In this document: one piece after another, positions 10,455 through 21,014 of the stretch | Layout of the letters: each line of letters starts with the position of its first letter | Numbering within the stretch: position 1 is the stretch's first letter | DNA from: Pelobates cultripes | Taxonomy: Eukaryota > Chordata > Amphibia > Anura > Pelobatidae | Length of the DNA: 64,000 bases | Assembly: GCA_933207985.1 (NCBI GenBank) | Contig: OW240912.1 | Span: 366,907,813-366,971,812 of the forward strand | Direction of reading: 5' to 3' | The notes under the pieces: model-generated | What the model saw: the letters and a program-made list of their open reading frames with translations, nothing else | The model's database searches: none | What the model was told of the DNA's origin: nothing | Program-made: the position numbers and the translations under genes

Positions 10455-12219
10455 GTTTCCTGCTTTGTTTGTGGTTTGAGCCTTGCTCACAGTTCATTTA
10501 CTGCCATATGTAGCATGAATCACAGCTTCCATCATACACATCCAGATTGGGAGTTGGAATTCTTGTCTGTTTTTTATCTGCTTTCATTCTTATCTTTTGC
10601 CAGCTATAGTAACTACTCCTAATTTTTGTTCGTTTATGTCTACAGCATTTTGATTTCTAATTTCAATGTGACAGTCCCCATTTTAGGGTATTGTCTTGTC
10701 GTCCTGACCTTATTTCCTGGTGCCCTGCTTTTTGGGACACCAGGAAACTGTCCTTAGAAAGCACAGCATGAGCACATCATTAGACACATTCACGTAATGC
10801 TTATGGCACTAGGATCATGCAGAGAGCACTGAAACCCTCGGTGGGCTGGCCTGCTTGCATTCACACCAGGCTGACCTACCAATATTTTGGGCATTCCTGC
10901 CCCATTTCCCTTTGGGTGGCACTGGTGACATAATTTGCATCAATGGCCCACCTCTTTTTTACCCCGAACACCGCTTCATGGGATGCCTATGTTGGGGAAC
11001 ATCTAACCATTGTACGAGTCGTTTCAAAATATAAACATTCAGGAATTCAAAAGGTACCTGCCACATACTATACATTTAGCGTGGTCATAATGCCAAAACA
11101 TGTTAAAACCACAAATTATACACAGTTTAATGTTTCCAGTCAGATAAATGTAGTGGACAAACAAAGTGGATTCCAACCCAGTGGGCTCACAGTGAATTAC
11201 GATGCATGGACAGTATGCCTCATAGAATGTTTGTTAGTGACACATGCTATGGTGAAGTAGTTTAGCTGTCTTCACGTAATATAAGGATCTACTGCATAAA
11301 CAGAGGCATCTCTTTAAACAGATTTCTAGCATATTTAGCATATTTTCACTTCTCACCTAACTGGTCTGTTTCTAAATGTCAGTCTCTTCCTTAACATGTA
11401 ACCTGAGTTTCTTGTACGTTATGGCCCATGCATTGAGCCTCTCGCATAGCATGAAAGTAGATGTGATTGGAAAGAGCTGGGAATTACGACAGAAATACTT
11501 TACAGTAAATGAGAAATGCCAAGTATTGTAGCCCAGTCTCTGGGAGGTGTGCATGACTATATAGTTGTATGTAGTTCTGAAATGACACAACTAAAAATGA
11601 GTTTCATGATGGAAAAAACAGTCTGCTGGAAAATCCAGTTTCTAAAATGCTGGGACAAGCTTTTCATTTTCATAAAAAAATGATTTTCTAGAACTTCTTC
11701 CCTGTACGAAACACATTATTTAATTAGCCTCGGGTGTTCTGCATTAACACTTTGATAAGAGAATCGTAATTATTTAATTTTTAGATTTGCATTTTCAATA
11801 ATTGTCTCTTAATTGTTTCCCAATGAATTAAGTAGTTACTCACCCATAAGATATGCTTGTCCTTGCTGGCAACAAGCCTACTTTGACTAATAGGTTTAAC
11901 TACATTCTGTATTCTGTATGTCACATTGCCAGTATACAACTACAATAACGTAGCTCTTAATGGGAAAGTACCATAACCACTACAGCCCAGGTAGTATTAA
12001 TGGTGCAAACAATCTTTTGATGCCAAATCCGGTCGTTGTCCAACATTTTTTGAGTGCTTTTACAAAAAAACATCTAAAGCACAGCCTCTTTGCTGTAGCT
12101 TGATTAATACATTAACTTTGCCATTATGCAGGTTGTTTTGTACTTTGTTAGTTCATGCCTACCTAAATTTAAAATAAATAAAATAAAAGATTAGAGTGCA
12201 GCAATTAGCTCCATGAGTA
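10455..12219. other. No gene recognised
   Basis: Contains a 105-codon plus-strand open frame (10943-11260). Its translation shows no domain, signal peptide or homology I recognise, and no start context or splice structure supports it. Other frames are shorter. Probably unique intergenic or intronic DNA. Confidence 0.4.
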
Positions 12220-12306
12220 CCATGCACTCAAACTCTGCCCCCCAGATGAATCATGGGAGTTGTAGTTCTAGAACTTTTGGAGCCTGTGTGAGTTTGAGAT
12301 ACCTGG
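12220..12306. mobile_element. Very short hAT-type relic
   Basis: The right tip GAGTTTGAGATACCTG is the inverse of CAGGTATCTCAAACTC, a hAT-like terminus, and a diverged inverse copy (CATGCACTCAAACTC) sits at the left. Between them is ATCATGGGAGTTGTAGTTC, a block common inside vertebrate hAT MITEs. No clear 8-bp target duplication. Confidence 0.45.
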
Positions 12307-13150
12307 CTTACACACATTAGGGTTAAGACCACACTATAAGCTCTTCTGAGGACCTTATGCCTTCAATCCCCCCCCCCAAAACAGGCATCTAGAATTATAC
12401 CTATATAAACTAGGTATTGTTAACCCAGGAAAAAAACTTTTAAATAAGCAACTTACTTTTTTAACCCTTTGAGGCAAAATAATTAATTTAATGAAATTTG
12501 CATAGGTTTTACTTAAATTGAAAAACACATATATCAACATATAAGGGAAAATGACATAGGTACTAAGAAAATCAAGAAAAGCGAGGACAGACATCATCTT
12601 ATGTAATAGTGCTACACAATATTACTGTCTGGACACGGATTACTGGTAATTAACAATCTAATTTCACATAATCAAATAGTAAAACATTTTTTTTCTGTGT
12701 GTGTGTAAAGTGAATGTTACTGTGTTTGGTAACCTAATACTACATCCACATGTCAAACATATTGCAGAGTTATTATCTGAAGTTAATTAGTTAATGCTGT
12801 TTGATGATTATGTTAATTTGCATAAATTAATGTTTGTTGCCAAAAACTTTCGATTCATAAGACGTGCTAGGACTAATGTACAAGACATGAACATAAAACA
12901 TTGGGAAAACCTGGGTATAAAAACACAAAAAGACCTTTTGTGAAGATAGACATATTAAATCTTTTCAAAAATTGCAGAAAGACTTCTCCCATCATAATAA
13001 AGACAACGTCAGCACAGTTTGTTCGATCCCTTAAACCAATGAAAAGGAGGAATATCTGCTAAACGTGCCAAAAGAGATCTTAATATATCTAGGCAGATAT
13101 ACATAAATTAATTAGGAATGTTACCTACTGGTTAATTTAAATATAACAGT
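12307..13150. other. No gene recognised
   Basis: AT-rich; a C run at 12368-12377 and small open frames only. Confidence 0.4.
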
Positions 13151-13665
13151 GTCAGGATTACAGTATGATCCAGCACGTAGAATTGTGTAACACAGGAGAC
13201 TAATAGGTAACGTATTACCGGGCCTTAGAATGGCCGGACTAACGTACCAAAGGATAGTCAGAGTAACAGCCAAGGTCAGGGGACACAGAACGGGACACAA
13301 CGATAAAGGAAAGCCAGAGGTCAGGGATAACAGAAAACAGGGAAGTCAAACTCAAAGCCAAAGTAAAAAAACAGAATAACTAGACTAAGGAACGCGCTCT
13401 CGGACAACCACTAGGGAAACCACGACAGGGCGATGAGGAAAGGTAATTCTAGGCTTTTATACCTGCTTTACCTTTCTGATTAGCCGTGATCACTGTTTGA
13501 CCCCAAAACGTGTACGCGCGGTGCGGGTGCGACGTCACGTTCACATCGACGTCGTCAGTTACGTGAGCGAGCGTGGGGGTATAATTAGTCTTGGATCCGT
13601 AGCGGTCGGCGTCCATTAACATGCCGCAAGTGTCTTTCATGCAGATGCACGGCCGCTGACCGCAA
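13151..13665. other. Purine-rich dispersed-repeat-like segment
   Basis: About 13190-13420 repeats words such as CAAGGTCAGG, AACAGGGAAGTC and GCCAGAGGTCAGGG on a purine-rich strand. It is followed by a CpG-rich stretch (13500-13600, with ACGTCACG and GACGTCGTC). The look is of a dispersed frog repeat, but I could not find its ends. Confidence 0.3.
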
Positions 13666-13681
13666 GGTGAGGATGAATATG

Positions 13682-14600
13682 TTACAAACAGAAATGTTTT
13701 ATAAAGTGAAAAATAGATGGTATTTAATACCTAGTAGGTTAGCCAAAATCTATTCCCCACTGGACTCATTCAGTTGGAGATGTGGCCAACTTGGAGCTGA
13801 TTACATATATATTTGGTGGAATTGCCCTATAATTAAGATGTTCTGAGATACTATTTATAGACAACTACGAGGACTCGGTTTGACCCTAATAGTCTTTTCC
13901 CCGGAGGCTTTCTTACTGCATATAGGATGGCCACAGATTGCAAAAGAAGCCAGAATTTTGGCCACTCATGTCGCAGTTGTACCTAAACTGATAATGGCTA
14001 GGAACATATAAACAACTACGAGGACTCGGTTTGACCCTAATAGTCTTTTCCCCGGAGGCTTTCTTACTGCATATAGGATGGCCACAGATTGCAAAAGAAG
14101 CCAGAATTTTGGCCACTCATGTCGCAGTTGCACCTAAACTGATAATGGCTAGGAACATATAAACCCAGATTGGAATGAGCTTTAGAAGGAATTAGCTTTT
14201 TTTTTATCAGTGTAAAATGGAATGCAAAATAAGTCAAAGTAATCACGATAAATCTGAAAATTAAATTATGTGGGGAAATACATTGAAGAGTATTGATTTA
14301 TTACTCTCTGTTGCTTTGACTTAAAATCAGGATTCATACTTTATTTTGTATATTAGAAAGCGTTATTCTGCTCCTATATTTTATTGTATGCTTTTTGTCT
14401 TTTTATATATTGATGGCTAGGACCAAGAGCTTCTTTTATATGAATGAAGAATGAACACTTGAATATCCAAAATTCATGATGATGACCTGGCCATTGTCCT
14501 CTTATATTGTTTGTTTTTAATGTCCTGTGTTTGTATTATGGAAATCAAGAAATATTAATCAAAGAAAGAAATTATAAATACAAATGTGCTATGAGGAGTA
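13682..14600 (+). pseudogene. Tx1-like L1 ORF2 C-terminus and 3' UTR, with internal duplication
   Basis: The plus strand translates to RWYLIPSRLAKIY, SFSWRCGQLGADYIYIWW and CPIIKM, the Cys-containing C-terminal region of L1/Tx1 ORF2, followed by LTLIVFSPEAFLLHIG and AARILATHVA-like sequence. A block of 151 bp covering the last coding part is duplicated in tandem (13861-14011 and 14012-14162). Coding similarity then ends in an AT-rich 3' UTR to about 14600. No upstream reverse transcriptase is present. It is on the opposite strand from the L1 piece at 1-1490. Confidence 0.8.
13861..14162. repeat. 151-bp tandem duplication inside the L1 relic
   Basis: Two copies at 13861-14011 and 14012-14162 match base for base except for rare differences (for example GTTGTACC versus GTTGCACC). 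The near-identity points to a recent duplication after the L1 copy had already decayed. Confidence 0.95.
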
Positions 14601-14661
14601 ATATGATGCTGTATATTTTACAATAAAAGTTCAGGGAGGGTGGGAAAAGTGTAAGAGATTG

Positions 14662-15246
14662 TTTAATGGGACATTATAGGGTCAGAATACAAAATGTGTA
14701 TTCCTGACACTATAGTGTTAAAATCAAATGTTAGGTGGCCAGCTGCCTTGCCCACCGTTAAATAGTGTTAAAACTCACCTTATTTCCAGCACAGCGCGGG
14801 TCCCGCAACAATCCACCTCCTTGGCTGACATAATCTGAATCATCAGAATTGATGATCTCAGCCAATCCAATGCTTTCCCATAGGAAAAACATTGGATTAC
14901 CTGAGATTGTCAATTCTGATGATCTCAGCCAAGGAAGCAGAGAAGGGTGTGGAGCTAAACACTGCAGTGGCCAATCACATCTCCTCATAGAGATGCAATG
15001 AATCAATGAATTTCTATGGGGAAAGTTCAGTGTCTCCATGCAGAGCGTTGTGCAGCACTGACCCAGGAAGCACTTCTGGCAGGTGTCTGAGTGACTACCA
15101 GTGCGGGTGTCCCTTGGCAGCAATGCAAACACTGCCTTTTCTCTGAAAAGGCAGTGTCTACAGCAAAAGCCTGCAGGGACATACTATAGATACTAGCACA
15201 ATTACATTAAGCTGTAGTTGTTCTGGTGACTATAATTTCCCTTTAA
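14662..15246. mobile_element. T2-type MITE, complete, inverted relative to 9937-10454
   Basis: Left end TTAATGGGACATTATAGGG, right end TAATTTCCCTTTAA preceded by GTAGTTGTTCTGGTGACT, the inverse of the start of the 9937 copy. The 124-codon minus-strand frame inside (14758-15132) is incidental. Inverted pairs such as CTCAGCCAATCC and AATGCTTTCCCATAGG fill the interior. Confidence 0.8.
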
Positions 15247-16470
15247 CATCCCACGGGGCCTTTGCTCAGGCCCCCCTAACCTCCAATGCTTGGGCTCTCA
15301 GCAGCCATGCCTGGTCACCTTATGGTTTATCTGGAGAATGAGAAGTAGGCATCCTGAACTGATGGCCCCAACGAGTGTGAGGGTTTAGAGGGGGCATATG
15401 TCAGCTCTCTTTTTGTTGTATAGAGTATTTTAAATCTTTTTGGTTACTGAACACGCTTGTGTTTATGTACTTTTATCACTTTTCCGCAATTAAACATTCA
15501 GCTTTATTCTCTAAACAGTGAATCGTCAGGAATTCCAAGTGAATTTCAAAATGTAAAATAAAAATATTTTTCTCTAAATTCCAGAAACAGTAGAACTGAT
15601 AATACTTTTAAGATCAGTATCATCTTTCTATACTCTATGCCATAGGGTTATACATTTCTTCCCTGCGGATAAAACCCAAACTGTATAAATGAAAAAGCAA
15701 CATTTTTTTTCTTCTTTTCTTTTTCTAATTCTGCCTTTTATTAAGCTTATTTTAAATGTTTCATCATGTTTAGTATACCTATTCCGCTTACTTTAGAAAT
15801 ATATTAAAAAAACAAACAAAAAAATACATTTAGTAAATTTGTTCACACAGTTATCTCATGCCACATGTAACTTTATAATAAAATTAAGCATTCTAGATAA
15901 TCTATATCAATCTCAGAAAAAAAGATGCTCTGTTTGAAGGTATTTCATGGACTAAGGTGTGTCAACAGCCAAAAACTGCACCTACCACATATTTCCTTTT
16001 TGGGTCATCTTTTTCTTGAACTTTGTTACTGTGACATGCCTACAATGAAATGCTTATAACAACCTCAGGTCCTAATATGTCATAGTAAAGTATAATGTTA
16101 TAGAGACTAGTAAAATGGGTCAAAACTTCAAAAAAGTCACATACGTTCCTACCTGAAGTCTAGAGTATTAAAACATTCTCCTCCTTTTTCTGAGATACTG
16201 CAATCTTTCAGAATCATATAATAATATACCTTGCAATCTAGCTTCAGTCCATCTAAGAAAAGTGGCACTCAGTTTGTTTGGTGGACGTAATGGCATGTCA
16301 GGAATCCTAATATGCACCTACCTCATAAATCGACTATAATAAAAACTATAAAAAAGTAGATGACTAAATTGGGACAGAAAATAAAACTTTTTAAAGAAGT
16401 AAACAAGGTGTGTATTCTGTTTCTACTTCAGAGATACTGATCCCGGTTTTAGAAACATATAATATTTTTA
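15247..16470. other. No gene recognised
   Basis: AT-rich, unique-looking sequence with A and T runs near 15700 and 15810. Confidence 0.4.
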
Positions 16471-16960
16471 GGTGCGGAACTAACGGCTGCCATGGGAGCC
16501 CTTCCCAGCCATGCTGACACCAATAAAGATTCCTGCACTAAAACAATGTAAGTCAGGGCTCCAGGGAGACTTACCAGGGCCTGGGGGAGACATTCAAAGT
16601 GCTCACAGCAGGAGTGTGAGTTTTTCTGAGTGTATGTGTTGGGTGGATATGGGTCAATGTTTGGGGATTTGTATATGTGAATATATGCATGTGTGTCAGT
16701 GTGTATAGCTGTGTATTTCTGTGTATATATACATGTGTCAGTGTGTATCTGTGCATGTGTGTGTTTGCAAGTGTATATGTTCATGCGTGTCAATCTGTGT
16801 AGGTCAGTGTGTATATCTTAGAGTTTATCTGTGAGTATATGTGTGTGTGGGCATCTATGTGTGGCAGTGTATGTTTGTGTGGCAGTATCTGTGTGCTTCT
16901 CTGTGGGGCAATGTGCACCTTTATATGTAAACGCGTGTCTGCATGCAAACACCATCACAC
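16471..16960. mobile_element. hAT-related fragment carrying a TG/CA array
   Basis: Begins near GGTGCGGAACTAACGG, resembling the GTGGCGGAACTAC terminus of the element at 46750-47767 and of the one ending at 24598. It then leads into a degenerate TGTGTATGT array (about 16620-16915). The far end was not located. Open frames here (16449-16793 minus, 16511-16708 plus, 16809-17129 plus) are simple-repeat translations. Confidence 0.45.
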
Positions 16961-17072
16961 ACAAAAGCACCCCTGCATTCAAACACTAACACTACATACA
17001 AACAAACTACTGCAGTCAAACAGTGATACAACAATAAACACACCCCTGAATTTAAATGCCAACATTAACCCT

Positions 17073-18512
17073 TTAAAGGGACACTATAGTCACCAGAACA
17101 GCTACAGCTTATTAAATGTATTCTGGTGAGTAGAATCATTAACTTCAGGCCTTTTGCTGTAAACACTGTCTTTTCAGAGAAAATGCAGTGTTTACATTAC
17201 AGCCTAGTGATAACTTCCTGGCCACTTCTCAGATAGCTGTTAGAGATCCTTCCTGGGTCATGGCTGCCTAAAATGCATCCAAACATTCAGTATCTCTTCC
17301 CTCTGCATGCAGACACTGAACTTTCCTCATAGAGATTCATTGATTCAATTCATCTCTATGAGGAGATGCTGATTGGCCAGGGCTGTGTTGGAATCATGCT
17401 GGCTCTGACCCTGATCTGCCTCTTTGTCAGTCTCAGCCAATCCTATGATGAAGCACTGTGATTGGATCAGGCTACTACTTCTGAATATGTCAGCAGACTG
17501 CTTGTTTTTCTAAGTCTAACAACATGTAGAGTTACAGCTTCAGGCTTGAATACAGTAAGATTGTTACTATATTTATGGAGGCATGATGGGCCCAGGGGGG
17601 CTAGATGCTGGTGTTAACACTGTAGAAACTAGAAAAAGGAAAAACACTACCAGTAGGTGTCTCTTAAATAAGTGTAGCAGTCGTAATTGTGGTTGTCACA
17701 GATAAAGTTGTCACCAAACAAAATAAATAAAATAAAACTTCACTTTTAATAAATAATTCTAAAAACCATTTTGAATAAAAATAAAGTAACAGAAAGGTAA
17801 AGACCAGGGTATTTGGTCCTGAATGAAAATTATAGTCTTGCTATAACAGCACTAAACATTCTTAATCTGTATAACTACCTGAAAGAGACAATGTATGGAA
17901 AATAAGACTTTGTAATAAAAAGTATCTATTTATACAATATATAGAATGCAGGTAGGGGGAGAGGTGATAACCATTTCCAATAACTAGACTCTGCCGCAGA
18001 AACAGTCTGGTCAGATAGTTGAACTAACTCAATTAGGCAGAATGTGTGTATACAAATCGCTTAACTCCACCAAGATAGAAGTAAGAGAATGCAAAAAAAA
18101 AGTATATGATATGAAAAAAGGTGCTGTAGAAGGGGAGATCCCTGATAAGAATAAATTACAGAGATCAGTAGGTGATAGTCGGCAACAGAAAGGAAAATAT
18201 CACGTCCCTGTACCTAGAGTGGACTTATCAGTGCAAAACTAATGTGCCTTCGAGGGCACCCCTTAAGTAAAATGTGCACTATCACTCAATCCCCACTAAG
18301 TAGCAAGACAGAGACTAAATGAAAAATAAAAACAAAACGGGCTTAAAGCCCAATCTCAGGATGAACGTTCAGAAAAGATAACTGTCAAATTAACGGCAGT
18401 GTGAAATAGGACACTGAGATATTGCCGACTACGGCGTCCTGAGCCCCTAATTGTTAACACTATAGGATCAGGAATACATGTTTGCGCTCCTGACCCTAGA
18501 GTGATCCTTTAA
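17073..18512. mobile_element. T2-type MITE split by an insertion
   Basis: Left end TTAAAGGGACACTATAGTCA at 17073; right end CCTAGAGTGATCCTTTAA at 18512. The element follows the 9937-10454 copy closely up to GTTAACACTGTAG (17613-17625), then is interrupted. The right arm resumes at 18453 with GTTAACACTATAGGATCAGG. Removing 17626-18452 and one duplicate would give an ordinary element of about 600 bp. Confidence 0.75.
17626..18452. mobile_element. 827-bp insertion of unknown family inside the T2 element
   Basis: Flanked by GTTAACACTGTAG and GTTAACACTATAG, a 13-bp duplication with one mismatch, which is the expected footprint of an insertion. The insert has no terminal inverted repeat I can see and no long conserved frame; a 66-codon frame (18042-18242) is Lys-rich and unrecognised. 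A 13-bp duplication suits a target-primed (non-LTR, Penelope or SINE-like) event more than a cut-and-paste transposon. Family unknown. Confidence 0.5.
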
Positions 18513-19391
18513 GGACAGAGGCAATCGTACAAGTTCTAACCAAAACGAAATCTAGAATTTGAGCTATAAGTTTGACCATAATCTAACTCTTTTATGTTAA
18601 GAGCAACCACACTAATTATATATAATTTTGTTCAGGAGAAATAGGGATTTCATTTCACAGCAAATATTTTTATATAAAACGTAATTCAATATGAATAAAA
18701 TCTAAACAAGTGTGAGAAATTAAGACATTTTGTTATTTTCCAAGTTCCGCATGGGATTTCAACTGGGAATAGTAACACTGTTAACTTTTACTGTGATAAA
18801 ATACACATATTTGTGTTCAGTGATGTCTCACGAGTATAACAGTACCCCCCATGTACAGGTTTTATAGGGCTTTGAAAAGTTACAGGGTCAAATATAGGGT
18901 TTTCCCATTTTCAGTTTTTACACTGAAATTTGCCAGATTGGTTTGCTGGGCCTATGTTGCCTTAAAGACCGTATGGTCCAGAAATAAAAATTACCCCCAA
19001 TTTGCAAAACTAGACAACCTAGGATAGGGTTTTCAAAATTAAGTATGTCCAGTCTTTTTTAGTAGCCATTCAGTACCTAAGTTACAGGGTTAAATATAAT
19101 GTTTGCAAATTAAATTCTCTGAACTTTCTGCCTGGGTTGTCAGGCAGGTACCTTAATATATAATGAATAAAATTAAAAAACTATGTAAAAACCAAAATAT
19201 ATATATATTAATTTTAAAATACACTTAGAAAAACAGTCTTGCTGGCAAACACCACAAAAAACATTAAAATGCCAACACTACACGATGCTTTCTGAAAATT
19301 TGCTTTTTACACAATTACAAAAACAGTCATTCTCATACTTCATACAAAAATGTGCACACACAAGCACTGTACACATATATAACCCTGGAAG
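18513..19391. other. No gene recognised
   Basis: AT-rich, with an (AT)n run at about 19197-19210 and short A runs. Confidence 0.4.
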
Positions 19392-19396
19392 GGTGG

Positions 19397-19767
19397 TGTG
19401 ACGGAATGCCATCACTGCGTACCATGCCCACATGTTTGCCTGCTTATGGTTTTCAGGTCATGACTATTTAACAATGTATTGCTTATCTGTGCCTCTCCCC
19501 CTCCCCACATTGTCCCTCTTATATCCCCATCCGCTTCTTTGGATGGAAACCCCTCTTGTTTTGTGTTGGAGACCACATGTAGGGGTCTGTGCATGAAAAA
19601 ACCTTGTGTGACAAAATAAACAGAGTCAGTTTGTATGGTACTTCCAGAGCTGTGTGTCGTTCAGTTACTGGGGGGGAAATGGATGCCTCATTGTTATAAG
19701 GGTTCCTGAGCGGCTGAAGGAAGGTATTAGCGAAGGTAACCGGTCATGTTACCCGGGGTCCACTACA
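19397..19767 (+). repeat. 5' LTR
   Basis: 371 bp. Shares with the 3' LTR the blocks ACTATTTAACAATGTATTGC, TAGGGGTCTGTGCATG, AAAATAAACAGAGTCAG (AATAAA is a likely polyadenylation signal) and AGGGTTCCTGAG. It lacks a run of about 30 bp near GGAAACCCCTGTTGTT that is duplicated in the other LTR. Confidence 0.9.
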
Positions 19768-19769
19768 AT

Positions 19770-19786
19770 TGGTGGCAGCAGTGGGA
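19770..19786 (+). promoter_or_regulatory. Primer-binding site, tRNA-Leu-like
   Basis: TGGTGGCAGCAGTGGGA starts two bases after the 5' LTR and begins with TGG, the complement of a tRNA CCA tail. Its complement ends in CTGCTGCCACCA, close to the 3' end of leucine tRNAs (CCGCTGCCA-CCA). One mismatch is expected. Confidence 0.65.
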
Positions 19787-20334
19787 TGGCACTTCCCAGC
19801 CGAATAGAACCAGTGTTAGTTAATGGAACAAGCTTGGCACCCAGCTACACTAAGGCAGAGTTTGACAATCTGCTGACGAGGCTGCTGGCTTTCTATGGAC
19901 CCAACCCTGCTGAGGAATACATACAGGACACAAGGAATATTGTGGCCAGGCACCTGCCGCACAAAGTAGAAAGGCAGTGGGAGTTATTGGGAGTGAAGAC
20001 AACTGGTCTCGCTCCCCAGTGGCAGAGTGCTTTACAGGGAGAGAAGTGTGCCGTCCTTCCTTCCCAGCGGCAGTGTGAGGTCCAGAGAACAGAGACACCC
20101 GGTCTTGTTCCCCAGCAGCAGTGTGTGTCCCAGGGGGAGAAGTGTTCAGTACTTCCTCCCCAGCGGCAGTGTGAGGTCCAGGGAATGGAGACAACTGGTC
20201 TCATTCCCCAGCGGCAGTGTGAGGGCCAAGGATTGGAGAAACCCGGTCTCGTTCCCCAGCAGCAGTGTGCAGGCCAGGGAATGGAGACAACCATCATCTT
20301 CAGGCAGCCTGTAAAACTGCTGAGATACAGGTGA
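19786..20334 (+). CDS. Gag-like protein with short internal repeats
   Basis: A 182-codon frame starting MALPSRIEPV directly after the primer-binding site. The frame is open farther upstream into the LTR, but this ATG is the natural first codon of the internal region. The N-terminal half (to about residue 65) has helical, gag-like character (YTKAEFDNLLTRLLAFYG, EEYIQDTRNIVARHLPH). The C-terminal half is made of imperfect repeats of about 15 residues built on GLVPQQQC and QGMET. There is no CCHC zinc knuckle or protease motif. It is uninterrupted, which in a 1.6-kb element suggests youth or selection. Function as a capsid protein is inferred from position only. Confidence 0.55.
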   Translation: MALPSRIEPVLVNGTSLAPSYTKAEFDNLLTRLLAFYGPNPAEEYIQDTRNIVARHLPHKVERQWELLGVKTTGLAPQWQSALQGEKCAVLPSQRQCEVQRTETPGLVPQQQCVSQGEKCSVLPPQRQCEVQGMETTGLIPQRQCEGQGLEKPGLVPQQQCAGQGMETTIIFRQPVKLLRYR

Positions 20335-20616
20335 TGGAATGGCCGGGAGGGCACACTTGTTTGGGTGGGGGATTTTACGGGCTCAGACACCCCTGGGTAC
20401 CGGAGCCTGGGATAGATGGCCTCCCAGGCTAAAGGTGCTTTATGTTTAAGTCACCCTGTACCTAGGAGGGTGCAGGATGCAACGCCGGCCAGACCCTGGG
20501 ACTGTAGGAGTTGGCTGAGGACAAGTGCTGTTGCAGGCATGGCACTAACAGACTATGTGTCCACTCCAGACAGCAGCAAGCTAACTGTGTGGATCATGCT
20601 GTGGCTGTCGGAGGTG

Positions 20617-20627
20617 GACAAGGGGGA
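20617..20627 (+). promoter_or_regulatory. Polypurine tract
   Basis: GACAAGGGGGA lies four bases before the 3' LTR, where plus-strand DNA synthesis is primed in LTR retrotransposons. Confidence 0.6.
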
Positions 20628-20631
20628 TATG

Positions 20632-21009
20632 TGTGACGGAACGCTGTCACTGCGTACCATGCCCACACGTTTGCCTGCTTATGGTTTTTCAGGTCACAAC
20701 TATTTAACAATGTATTGCTTGTCTGTGCTTCTCCCCCTCCCCCTTCCTTTTCCTGTCACAGCAGGACATTGTCCCTTTTCCTTCCCTCATCAGCTTCTTG
20801 GAATGGAAACCCCTGTTGTTTTGTGTTGGAGAAACCCCTGTTGTTTTGTGTAGGGGTCTGTGCATGAAAAAACCTTGTGTGACGAAATAAACAGAGTCAG
20901 TTTGTGTTGTACTCCCATAGCTGTGTGCCTGCTTGTTGTAAGGGTTCCTGAGTAGCTGAAGGAAGGTATTAGTGGAGGTAACCGGTCGGGTTACCCAGGG
21001 TCCGCTACA
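20632..21009 (+). repeat. 3' LTR
   Basis: 378 bp. Carries a small tandem duplication of GTTGTTTTGTGT plus adjoining bases that is single in the 5' LTR, and an extra CCTTCCTTTTCCTGTCAC block. Same tips as the 5' LTR. Confidence 0.9.
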
Positions 21010-21014
21010 GGTGG

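Larger units (their letters stand above)
19397..21009 (+). mobile_element. Non-autonomous LTR retrotransposon with two LTRs and 5-bp target duplication
   Basis: Two long direct repeats (19397-19767 and 20632-21009) both start TGTGACGGAA and end CCRCTACA, giving the TG...CA tips of LTRs. The element is flanked by GGTGG on each side (19392-19396 and 21010-21014), a perfect 5-bp target duplication. A primer-binding site follows the first LTR and a purine-rich tract precedes the second. The internal 864 bp encode only a short gag-like frame. No protease, reverse transcriptase or integrase is present, so it would depend on a helper. The architecture fits a Ty3/gypsy-like group, but without pol this is inference. 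LTR divergence is visible but modest. Confidence 0.9.

Noticed and set aside
10943..11260. 105-codon open frame as a gene
   Set aside because: No recognised domain, start context, splice structure or codon bias.
12955..12961. Bacterial-type operons, ribosome-binding sites or terminators
   Set aside because: All evidence points to a vertebrate genome (LINEs, SINE-like MITEs, snRNA derivatives, microsatellites), so prokaryotic signals were not sought further.
13021..13040. tRNA T-arm-like GTTCGATCCC
   Set aside because: No A box, acceptor stem or cloverleaf around it.
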